Of a stretch of DNA of 64,000 nucleotides, positions 36,695 to 47,105 are shown in pieces. The notes below the pieces were generated by a model. That model was not told where the DNA came from and did no database searches. It worked only from the letters and a program-made list of their open reading frames with translations. The translations under genes were made by a program, and so were the position numbers. The DNA lies in assembly GCA_947172415.1 (NCBI GenBank), contig OX359201.1, positions 3,348,001 through 3,412,000 of the forward strand, read 5' to 3'. Position 1 is the first letter of the stretch, and each line of letters opens with the position of its first letter. The stretch is from Chondrosia reniformis. Its lineage: Eukaryota; Porifera; Demospongiae; Chondrillida; Chondrillidae.

Positions 36695-36905
36695 AAACGA
36701 TTAGAAGCAATTAGCACAGATGATTTCAGAAAAGAAGAGGCAACCATACGCAACTACAATTTACTGGATGAGATATATGCTCAATTTCTTACTATTGCGA
36801 TCTGCCGTGACATGCCTAAGAGGATCTAGACACTAATCCAAAAAGCTAAGTGTACCAGACTTCATCGAGCTAACAAATTCTGAGGCTAGAATCTGACATG
36901 TTTTT
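36695..36905 (+). repeat. Block X, + copy, with 43-codon open frame
   Basis: Non-satellite block also found inverted at 42904-43117 and 60233-60436. At 36698-36829 a frame reads RLEAISTDDFRKEEATIRNY and on to a TAG. It has protein-like composition without a recognised domain. It is probably a pseudo-exon carried with the duplicated block. Confidence 0.6.
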
Positions 36906-37380
36906 TAGGGGCTGCCACAGGCAGCCTCCTCTATTGTTTTCATAACGCGATTTATGTATGGCTTCATGTTACGGATATATATAAATATATATATATATAT
37001 ATGGATATATATATACATAGTAACATCTAATAAAGGGTGCAAGTTACTAACAAATATATATATAAAATACTAAAATTACAATCAAGTACTACACAGTACA
37101 AGTTACAAATTTATGAGAGCCAACTGACTATAAAATATTAAAATTACAATCAAGTACTAGCTACACAGTTCCAGTCACAAATTTAAAGAGATCCAAGTGA
37201 CCCCTATTGGATAATCAGTATGTTAAATAGTACGTATAGTTGCAGACTTTCAAATCCTCAACTACTGCATAGAGAGTAGTAGTTGATACAGATCATCCAA
37301 TTGCAAGGTAGAACACATGGCCTACCAATTACCTTTTCACACCTTAGTATATAGACTGAAGATGATACATCTATAACTAG
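36906..37380 (-). repeat. Flank R, inverted copy, starting with an H1 hairpin end
   Basis: Begins TTAGGGGCTGCCACAGGCAG (the H1 end, reverse complement) and continues as the reverse complement of flank R to ACTGAAGATGATACATCTAT. Mirror of 42440-42910. Confidence 0.85.
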
Positions 37381-37775
37381 TACATATCTAGTACATAAAG
37401 CTAGTTGATTCAGTTCAAATATACAACTAGTACAAACAACTAATACCTACAACTAGTAAATAAAAATTGTACTAGTACATACAACTAGTTCATACAACTA
37501 TTACATTCAACTATTACATACAACTAGTACCTACAACTAGTAAACACAACCAGTGCTAGTACGTACAACTAGTACATACAACTAGTGCCTACAGTTACTA
37601 AATAGTACTGGTACTCGTACTTACCTCTAGTTAATCCTATTAGTACATACAACTAGTTCAAACAATTAGAACATACAACCTACTACATACAACTAATAAT
37701 TCGTAAATATAACTTGTACTAGTACCTACAACTAGTAAATATTACCAGTTCTAGTACATATTAGAACTAGTACAC
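37381..37775 (-). repeat. 13-bp satellite, reverse array (inner left arm)
   Basis: Short reverse array; its mirror partner is the forward array at 41121-42439. Confidence 0.9.
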
Positions 37776-38028
37776 ACAGCATAGAGAGTAGTAGTTGATA
37801 CAGATCATCCAATTGCAAGGTAGAACACATGACCTACCAATTGCCTTTTCACAATTTAGTATATAGACTGAAGATGATGCATCTGCATGCCATATATCAA
37901 CAAAGGTTCCAGTGTTAAAGGGGTCTCAGCTAATAACCACGTCCACAGCAGATTTGATTTGCCTTGTGAGTGAGCTAAGAATACCGACAGTTGGTTGCAT
38001 GCATTCACATAATCAACAGGGTTGGAGA
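37776..38028 (-). repeat. Inverted copy of the end of FN3e and start of flank R
   Basis: Reverse complement of the sequence at 40885-41125 and 59628-59880. It includes CAACAGGGTTGGAGAC, the reverse of the last codons of the FN3e piece. This is the innermost part of the large inverted repeat. Confidence 0.8.
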
Positions 38029-38125
38029 CCATTTTGTAACTTGTACACAAGAGACATAAAAGGCCAAGGCCTTTACATACATACGTATGTCATATGATGA
38101 CCCTTGTGTACAAGTTACAAAATGG
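38029..38125. repeat. Fold-back junction: perfect 23-bp inverted repeat
   Basis: Arms 38029-38051 and 38103-38125 (starting CCATTTTGTAACTTGTACAC) are perfectly complementary. The 51-nt centre itself holds AGGCCAAGGCCT and ACATACGTATGT palindromes. To its left runs inverted flank sequence, and to its right flank R resumes in forward orientation. It marks the junction of the inversion. Confidence 0.85.
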
Positions 38126-38303
38126 AACTGTGTAGCTAGTACTTGATTGTAATTTTAGTATTTTATATATATATTTGTCAGTAACTTGCACCCTTTATTA
38201 GATGTTACTATATATATATATATATCCGTACCATGAAGCCATACATAAATCGCATTATGAAAACAATAGAACTTTACAGTAAAATACAAAAGTATATCTA
38301 CAA

Positions 38304-38357
<54 letters not shown>

Positions 38358-38883
38358 GTTGTTATTATAGTGCATTGTGTGCAAAGCACACAAGAGACTA
38401 ATGGCTCCATGTAGCACTGTACAGAGAAATACCCAGAGTATATATAGTAATGTTCAAATGTTACAGCCTATATTTAGTCCAACATGTTACGTGCACCAGT
38501 AATATGCTAGTACTGTAACAGCGCATCCTTATCGCCTCCCAGTGACAACAGGAAATGCAATTCCTCACATCTCTTCATATATATACTCAATTGAGTCACA
38601 TGTCCCTCCCAAATACTTGTGAATTATTTAATCATTTACACTATCTAATTATTTTAGATTGCTATGATATATTATAAATTGAGCTATATACGTATAATTA
38701 TGTGACATTGCTTATATATATCCGATAATGTAATATAATTAACTCCATTATACGTAAATATGTATGTCAATATGCTTGAATGGATAAAAATGTCTATTCT
38801 TTTGGCCATTTTCTCTATTATTTATTATTTCAATGTAATCCCTAATATGAAGATTCCTTTGATTTGCTATTTCCTCACACCAG
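38126..38883 (+). repeat. Flank R (partial), (ATT)n and upstream intron, block B
   Basis: Forward copy of the second half of flank R, then the shortened ATT repeat (38307-38362). The same intron sequence precedes the Ig exon in blocks A and C. Confidence 0.8.
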
Positions 38884-39153
38884 CTACAACTATTACAGTT
38901 GGATCTGGTTCTTCAGTCAACATAACTGCAACACCTACCATTAGTCAATCAGTAGAGGTATGGTGCAGCAGGTCACTTGCTTCCAAGAAGTGGTATATTA
39001 CAGGAAATATAGTAAAAGCCACTCCAGGTGAAGTGTGGACAGCTCCTGGACATAGATTAGGTTTTTATACATTTGCTACAAGTCATGCTGGAACATACTC
39101 TTGTCTTGTAACTAATAGGAATGAAGTGATCATAACTTACACAGTAGTGCTTG
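38884..39153 (+). CDS. Ig-like domain exon, block B
   Basis: 270 nt, same acceptor and donor as block A, phase 1-1. The domain is intact, with a few substitutions relative to block A (VWCSRS for LWCSRS, TGNIVKA for KGNKVKA). It belongs to a block with a broken FN3a and no FN3b, so it is probably a relic of a truncated duplicate gene. Confidence 0.7.
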
Positions 39154-39403
39154 GTAACTTTGTATATAAAACTATATACTGTAGCTGTCCTATTTTGTAT
39201 ACACCTATAAGTGTATTTATGATTCAGCTCACAACCATAGGTCTATATAGTGAATATATTTTAGTAATATGTACATATTACAAAAGCAAAGAGTGGGACT
39301 TGGTGTACATTATATATATTAGCTCCGGTCCCTGTAGAACTACAGTAACACCTTAATATGATATGTGTATAAATTAATCCTGGTACCACCCTTTACATAT
39401 TAG

Positions 39404-39718
39404 CTACTCCAACTCCTCCACCAGCTAAAATTCAAGGTGTCGACATTACAAGAAGTATATATAATGGATCTGTGTCATTGAAAATTTAATGGATTGCAGT
39501 ACCTGGATCTGGAATAACCTACACTGTGTGGTATTCTACATGTTGTGGAACTACAACAGAACCACCATCTTGGGCATTAAATGTGTCAGGTATCACTGGT
39601 ACATCAACAACACTGAGTGGACTTGCAGAAGGTACAACCTACTATATTTGGGTATCAGCTGTTTCATCAGGTGTATCAGGAACATACAGCATGAGAATGT
39701 CAGAGACTACATATTCAG
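39404..39718 (+). pseudogene. FN3a exon, block B, with in-frame stop
   Basis: 315 nt, both splice sites preserved. Codon TCA before the conserved strand-B Trp is changed to TAA (39487-39489), one substitution relative to block A. The rest of the FN3 frame is intact, so inactivation is recent. Confidence 0.85.
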
Positions 39719-40270
39719 GTAATGTAACTATATATAATACGTACGCAGTTTGACACAAAAGTTAATTCATCATAGTTGTAACGTTTTATACACTATGATA
39801 ATCCAAGAAAGAAAAAAGATGGGGTTCTGATGTATATCTGATAATGTATCTGTGTACATGTATTAGTTCCCACCGTATATCGTATACGTACAGTAGGTAA
39901 GCAATTTTATGTATATGTGTTTAATAGCTAACCTTTTCATCCATTTATCATGACTGTGAAATGAGCTAGACTCTGACAGTCAGGGTAAATAATTCTCCAC
40001 TAATTAGTACAAAGGAGACTTTATTTTAGTAATTAGTATGTAACCTACTAGTTCTAATCCCAACAATGTAAAGTGATGGTTATGAGTGATAACCAATATT
40101 TATTGTATTGCTGATGCCAATGGCTACAGTGTCATTGAAATGTCTGGCTTAATTTACACCTGGTCAGTAAATATATATATACGTAGGTCACTTAATTTTG
40201 TGCTTTTAGACACTGCAATTATTAGCATTTTGTAAATTGCACTGTGTATAATACTTTATTATTATTATTA
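39719..40270 (+). other. Intron after FN3a, block B
   Basis: Aligns with the block A and C introns. It gives the empty site for the H1 insertion (GATAATCCAAGAAAG near 39800). It ends in TTATTATTATTA beside a fold-back element. Confidence 0.7.
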
Positions 40271-40275
40271 TTATC

Positions 40276-40884
40276 AGGGAGTAGTGTAGTACTCCCTATT
40301 TAGGGATGACACGGTTTTTTTCGTTTTCCCCGTACATCGGTATAGGAGCAAAATCCCGAAATAGGCCGAAAATCAACAAAACAAGGCTATGTATAGCTAA
40401 ATATACAATTTACATGCCCTAAATAGACCTTAAAGGCAAGCGAATATATCCAGCTGGCGAAATAATAAACTTTAAAAATTCCCATTTTCGTCTTCTTCAT
40501 ATTTTTCTTCTTCTTCTTTGTCAGCGATAACTAAAAAAAATATAAACTTTTGGACTTATTGTTGAACAAAACTACTGCAAATTTTCCGAACCGTATTTGA
40601 TAATGCTATTATTGAGCATGACGGTTTTCATGGCCCTAGAGTAAAGGCCTCAATAAAGTCGCCATTTTAATGACGTCATATTCGGTCAAATATTGCGAAA
40701 TCAAAATGGCTTTAATACGACTCTAATTCCTAGCCCATGCTCCATAAAAAGTACAGAAACAAAAATATTAAAAATTTTCTACAAAAATAGTGATGATGTG
40801 GGGATGGCAAAAAAAGTAGAGAAACAAGAAAGGGATGTTACACAGTGAAGCATTAGCTATACATGAATCCTCCAAGGAAGGGTG
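40276..40884 (+). mobile_element. Fold-back element F2, 3' truncated, block B
   Basis: Starts AGGGAGTAGTGTAGTACTCC and contains only the left arm of the big inverted repeat, up to CCTCCAAGGAAGGGTGTTGTATG. It then switches abruptly into the FN3e-end/flank sequence. The truncation point equals the loop of the intact copies, so the right arm served as, or was lost in, the rearrangement. Confidence 0.75.
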
Positions 40885-41120
40885 TTGTATGTGAATGCAT
40901 GCAACCAACTGTCGGTATTCTTAGCTCACTCACAAGACAATTCAAATCTGCTGTGGACATGGTTATTAGCTGAGACCTCTTTAACACTGGAACCTTTGTT
41001 GATATATGGCATGCAGATGCATCATCTTCAGTCTATATAATATGGTGTGAAAAGGTAATTGGTAGGCCATGTGTTCTACCTTGCAATTGGATGATCTGTA
41101 TCAACTACTACTATCTATGC
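40885..41120 (+). repeat. FN3e-end and flank R start, forward copy
   Basis: Mirror of 37776-38028 and paralogous to 59650-59880. Short and followed directly by forward satellite. Confidence 0.8.
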
Positions 41121-42439
41121 TGTGTGTACTAGTTCTAATATGTACTAGAACTGGTAATATTTACTAGCTGTAGGCACTAGTACAAGTTATATTTACGAAT
41201 TATTAGTTGTATGTAGTAGGTTGTATGTTCTAATTGTTTGAACTAGTTGTATGTACTAATTGTACGTACTAGTTAAGTACTAGTTATATGTATACTTTTA
41301 TGTACTATTTCTGTGTACTAGTTGTATATACTACTTGTATATACTCCTTGTATGTACTAGTTGTATATACTAGTATATGTACTACTTGTAGATTGCACTA
41401 CTAGTTATACTAGGCAATAGGTAGGTGCTAGTTGTATGTACTAGCACTAGTTATGTTTACAAGTTGTACATACTAGGTGCATGTACTTGTTGAATGTTAT
41501 AGTTGTATGTACTAATTGTATGTTCTAGTTGTATGTACTAATTGTGTGTAATTGTTGTATGTACTAGTTGTATGTACAAGTACCAGCTATATTAACTAGT
41601 TGTAGGTATTAGTTGTATGTACTAGTTGTATATACTAGTTGTAGTACTAGTTTTATGTTCCAGTTGTATGTAGTAGTTTTATGTATAACTAGTCTTATGT
41701 ACTAGCTGTAATACTAGTTTAATGTACTAGTTGTATGCACTATATAGTTGTATCTACTAGTTGTATTTACTAATTGTATGTAGTGGTTTTATGTACTACT
41801 TGTTAGAAATAGTTGTATGTATATACTAGTTGTAGGTACTAATTGTATGTCCTAGTACTTGTTATATTTACTAGTTGCATTTACTAGTTTTATGTACTAA
41901 TACTTGTTATATTTACTAGTTGTATGTACTAGTTGTATGTACTAGTTGTAGATACTAGTTATATGTACTAGTTGAATGTAATAGTTGCCTGTACTAATTG
42001 TATATAATAGTTTTATGTAGCAGTTGTATGTACTAGTTATGTGTACTACTTGTATGTTCTAGTAGGATTAACTAGAGGTATGTACAAGTACCAGTACTAT
42101 TTAGTAACTGTAGGCACTAGTTGTATGTACTAGTTGTACGTACCAGCACTGGTTATATTCACTAGTTGTAGGTACTAGTTGTATGTAATAGTTGAATGTA
42201 ATAGTAGCATGAACTAGTTGTATGTACTAGTACAATTTATATTTACTAGTTGTAGATACTAGTTTTATGCACTAGTTGTATGTACTAGTACAAGTTATAT
42301 TTACTAATTATAGGTATTAGTTTTATGTAGTAGTTGTATGTTCAAATTGTTTGAACTAGTTCCATGTACTAACTGTTTGTACTAGTTCTATATTTGAACT
42401 GAATCAACTAGCTTTATGTACTAGTTATGTACTAGTTAT
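41121..42439 (+). repeat. 13-bp satellite, forward array (inner right arm)
   Basis: Forward units, many almost identical to 15140-16360 (same order of unusual units such as TACGAATTATTAGTTG). So it is a copy of the end of the block A left array. Confidence 0.95.
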
Positions 42440-42903
42440 AGATGTATCATCTTCAGTCTATATACTAAGGTGTGAAAAGGTAATTGGTAGGCCATGTGTT
42501 CTACCTTGCAATTGGATGATCTGTATCAACTACTACTCTCTATGCAGTAGTTGAGGATTTGAAAGTCTGCAACTATGCGTACTATTTAAAATACTGATTA
42601 TCCTATAGGGGTCACTTGGATCTCTTTAAATTTGTAACTGGAACTGTGTAGCTAGTACTTGATTGTAATTTTAATATTGTATATATAGTCAGTTGGCTCT
42701 CATAAATTTGTAACTTGTACTGTGTAGTACTTGATTGTAATTTTAGTATTTTATATATATATTTGTTAGTAACTTGCACCCTTTATTAGATGTTACTATG
42801 TATATATATATCCATATATATATATATATATATTTATATATATCCGTAACATGAAGCCATACATAAATCGCGTTATGAAAACAATAGAGGAGGCTGTCTG
42901 TGG
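42440..42903 (+). repeat. Flank R, forward copy ending in an H1 hairpin
   Basis: Full flank R ending GAGGAGGCTGTCTGTGGCAG and CCCCTAAAA. The ATT repeat and Ig block do not follow. Instead block X begins, as at 60200. Confidence 0.85.
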
Positions 42904-43117
42904 CAGCCCCTAAAAAACATGTCAGATTCTAGCCTCAGAATTTGTTAGCTCGATGAAGTCTGGTACACTTAGCTTTTTGGATTAGTGTCTAGATCCTCTT
43001 AGGCATGTCACGGCCGATCGCAGCAGATTGAGCATATATCTCATCCAGTAAATTGTTGTTGCGTATGGTTGCCTCTTCTTTTCTGAAATCAACTGTGCTA
43101 ATTGTTTCTAATCGTTT
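42904..43117 (-). repeat. Block X, inverted copy 1
   Basis: Reverse complement of 36695-36905, with a small deletion in the reading frame (AATAGTAAAAA replaced). Confidence 0.8.
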
Positions 43118-44094
43118 GTACATACAACTAGCACATACAACTACTACATATAGCTATATAGTACATACAAGTGGTACATACAACTAGAACATATATACAA
43201 CTACTAAATACATCTAGTAAGTTCAACTAGTAAATATAACTAGTACATACAACAATTACAAACAACTAGTACATAAAACCAGTACATACAATTGAGTACA
43301 TACAACTAGTATATACTTACAACAAGTAAATATAACTAGAACTAGTACATACAACTAGTAAATACAGCTAATACATACAACTAGTACATACATACAAATA
43401 GTAGACACAACTAGTACGCACACCTAGTACATACAACTAGTACATACAACTAGTACATAAAACTAGTACATATAACTAGTACAAATAACTACTATATACA
43501 TATACGTATATACATCTAATACATACAACTAGTACCTACAATTGTACATACAAAAAGTACAAACGAATAGTAAATATAACTAGTAAATATAACTAATAAA
43601 TAAAACTGGTACTAGTACATAAAACTAGTAAATATAACTATTAAATATAACTTGTACTAGTAAATACAATTAGTTCATAGAACTAGCACATACAACTTGT
43701 ACATACAACTGGTACGTAACTAGCACATACAACTAGTATAAGCAATTAGTACATACAACTAGTACCTACTTAGTAACTAGTTTTAATAGTACTAGAACTT
43801 ACAACTGGCACCTATAACTAGTACCCAACTATTACATATAACTTGTGCATACACATAAAAAATGGCACCTATAAATAATACAGACAATTACTACATACAA
43901 ATAGTACATAAAACTAGTACATACAAGTAGTACATAAAACTGGTACATACAACTAGTACACAGAACTAGTACTTAAAAGTAGTTCATATAACTAGTACAT
44001 AACTAGTACATACAGTTAGTACATGGAACTAGTTCAAACAATTAGAACATACAACTACTACATACAACTGATACCTATAATTAGTAAATATAAC
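43118..44094 (-). repeat. 13-bp satellite, reverse array (right arm)
   Basis: Reverse units, mirror of 35271-36694. Confidence 0.95.
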
Positions 44095-46861
44095 TTTGTA
44101 TATATCTTATATATTAATATATATGTAAGGTCAAAAGTGAGTGTTATATAAATAGGACTTCATTTACATCATATATTGGGGAACCCATGTGACCGATGAT
44201 CTTACGAATGACATCATCTGGAAAGTGGGTAGGAGGATGCCCTGGTTGGATACCATGTTGGGTCACCTGAAAAAGAAAAAAGTATACATCTTATATATGT
44301 GTTATATATCTTATATATTACATATACATGTAAGGTCAAAAGTTTGTGTTATATAAATAGGACTTCATTTACATCATATATTGGGGAACCCATGTGACCT
44401 ATGATCTTATGGATAACACCTTCTGGATACAGGGTACGAGGCTGCCCTGGTTCGATACCAGGCTGGATCACCAGAAAAAAGAAAAAGTATACATTTTATA
44501 TATGTGTTATATATCTTATATACTATATATTGTATACATCTTATTTACGTGTTATATATCTTATATATTACGTCTTATATATGTGTTATATATCTTGTAT
44601 ATAGTAGATATCTTATATATTGCATATATATGAAAGGTCAAAAGTGTATGTTATATAAATAGGACTACATTTACATCATATATTGGGTGACCAACGTGAC
44701 CGATGATGTTACGGATAACATCTTCTAGATACAGGGTACGAGGATACCCTGGTTCGATACCAGGCTGGATCACCTGAAAAAAGAAAAAGTATACATCTTA
44801 TACGTATATGTGTTATATATCTTATATACTATATATATATAGTATATATCTTATATGAATATTATATATCTATATATTGCATATATATATGCAAAGTCAA
44901 AATGTATGTTATATAAATAGGACTTCATTTACATCATATATTGGGTGACCAACATGATCGATGATCTTACGATGACATAATCTGGAAACTGGGTACGAGG
45001 ATGCCCTGGTTCAATACCAGGCTGGATCACCAGAAAAAAGAAAAAGGTATAAATCTTATATATATGTTATATATCTTATATACTATATATAGTATACATC
45101 TTATATATGTGTTATATATCTTATATATTACATCTTATATATGTGTTATATATCTTATATGCAATATATATAGTATATATTTTATATGTATATTATATAT
45201 CTTATATATTGCATATATATGTAAGGTGAAAAATGTATGTTATATAAATAGGACTTCATTTACATCATATATTGGGTGACCAACATGATCAATGATCTTA
45301 CGATGACATAATCTGGAAACTGGGTACGAGGATGCCCTGGTTCGATACCAGGCTGGATCACCAGAAAAAAGAAAAAGGTATAAATCTTATATATGTGTTA
45401 TATATCTTATATATTACATCTTATATATGTGTTATATATCTTATATACAATATATATAGTATATATTTTATATGTATATTATATATCTTATATATTGCAT
45501 ATATATGTAAGGTGAAAAATGTATGTTATATAAATAGGACTTCATTTACATCATATATTGGGTGACCAACATGACCTATGATGTTACGGATGACATCTTC
45601 TTGATACAGGGTACGAGGATGCCCTGGTTCGATACCAGGCTGAGTCACATGAAAAAAGAAATAAGTATACATCTTTTATATGTTTTATATTTCTTATATA
45701 TTTCATATATATATAGGGTCAAAAGTTTGTGTTATATAAATAGGACGTCATTTACATCATATATTGGGGAACCCACTTGACGGATGATCTTACGGATGAC
45801 ATCTTCTGGATACAGGGTACCAGGATGCCCTGGTTCGATACCAGGCTGGGTCATCTGAAAAAAGAAAAATGTCTACATCTTATATATGTGTTATATATCT
45901 TATATATTACATCTTATATATGTGTTATATATCTTATATACAATATATATAGTATATATTTTATATGTATATTATATATCTTATATATTGCATATATATG
46001 TAAGGTGAAAAATGTATGTTATATAAATAGGACTTCATTTACATCATATATTGGGTGACCAACATGACCTATGATGTTACGGATGACATCTTCTGGATAC
46101 AGGGTACTAGGATGCCCTGACTCGAAACCAGGCTGGGTCACATGAAAAAAGAAAAAGTATACATCTTTTATATGTTTTATATTTCTTATATGTTACATAT
46201 ATATATAGGGTCAAAAGTTTGTGTTATATAAATGTATAGGACGTCATTTACATCATATATTGGGGAACCCACTTGATGGATGATCTTACGGATGACATCT
46301 TCTGGATACAGGGTACGAGGATGCCCTGGTTCGATACCAGGCTGGGGCATCTGAAAAAAGAAAAACGTCTACATCTTATATATGTGTTATATATCTTATA
46401 TACTATATATAGTGTATATATCTTATATGTATACTATATATCTTATATATTGCATATACATGTAAGGTCAAAAGTGTATGTTATATAAATAGGACTTCAT
46501 TTACATCATATATTGGGGAACCCACGTGACCGATGATCTTACGGATGACATCTTCTGGATACAGGGTACAACTTATGTATGTGTTATACATGTTACATAC
46601 TATATATACAGTAGATATCTTATATGTATATTATATATCTTAAATATTGCATATATATGTAAGGTCAAAAGTGTGTGTTATATAAATAGGACTTTATTTA
46701 CATCGTATATTGGGGAACCCACGTGACCAATGATCTTACGGATGACACCATCTGGAAACAGGGTACGAGGATGCCCTGGTTCGATACCAGGCTGGGTCAC
46801 CTGAAAAAAGAAAAAAGTATACATCTTATATATGTGTTATATATCTTATATACTATATATA
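44095..46861 (+). repeat. Tandem array of tRNA-like units, plus strand
   Basis: About eleven units of 200-310 bp in the same arrangement as 33703-35160 but on the + strand. Each has AAGGTCAAAAGT, TTATATAAATAGG, ATATTGGG(T/G)(G/A)ACC, GATGATCTTACGGATGACAT, CCCTGGTTCGATACCAGG, CTGGGTCACCTG and a GAAAAAAGAAAAA run. TTCGATACC B-box hairpins lie near 44451, 44752, 45340, 45628, 45834, 46330 and 46780; variants lie near 44231, 45008 and 46121. One unit (46523-46569) is cut before the B-box. Between units are TATATCTTATATATG repeats; the ORFs in them are low-complexity artefacts. Confidence 0.75.
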
Positions 46862-47105
46862 GTTACAGCAGGCGAAGGAGATGAAGAAAATGAAGATGAA
46901 GAAGAAAACGAAAATGGGATATTTCTAAGTTCGTTCATTTGCTAGCAGAACACTCTTGCTCTCCTTTAAGGCCAGTTTAAAGCATGGCCGGTCTATTTTT
47001 AAATATTCACAGCTTTTTTGCCTATTTTGGATTTTCGCTCCTATACCAATCTATAAAGGAAACAAAACAACCTGTACCATCCCTACATGGAGAGCACTAC
47101 CATAC
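46862..47105 (-). mobile_element. Fold-back element F2, reverse fragment
   Basis: Only the hairpin-bearing end with the GATGAAGATGAAGAAG run is present. It joins the tRNA-like array directly to the forward satellite, like the copy at 21466-22012. Confidence 0.75.

Noticed and set aside
44394-46726. Many 65-93 codon ORFs rich in Ile/Tyr/Leu (LIYVLYILYT type), also at 33673-35267 on the minus strand
   Set aside because: They arise from TATATCTTATATATG spacers and the repeated tRNA-like body; low complexity, no consistent start, all units show the same artefact.
33703-46861. True tRNA genes
   Set aside because: T-arm and acceptor-like pairing are good, but no standard A-box, D-arm or anticodon arm can be drawn and the body is about 78-89 nt with variable bases; called tRNA-like only.
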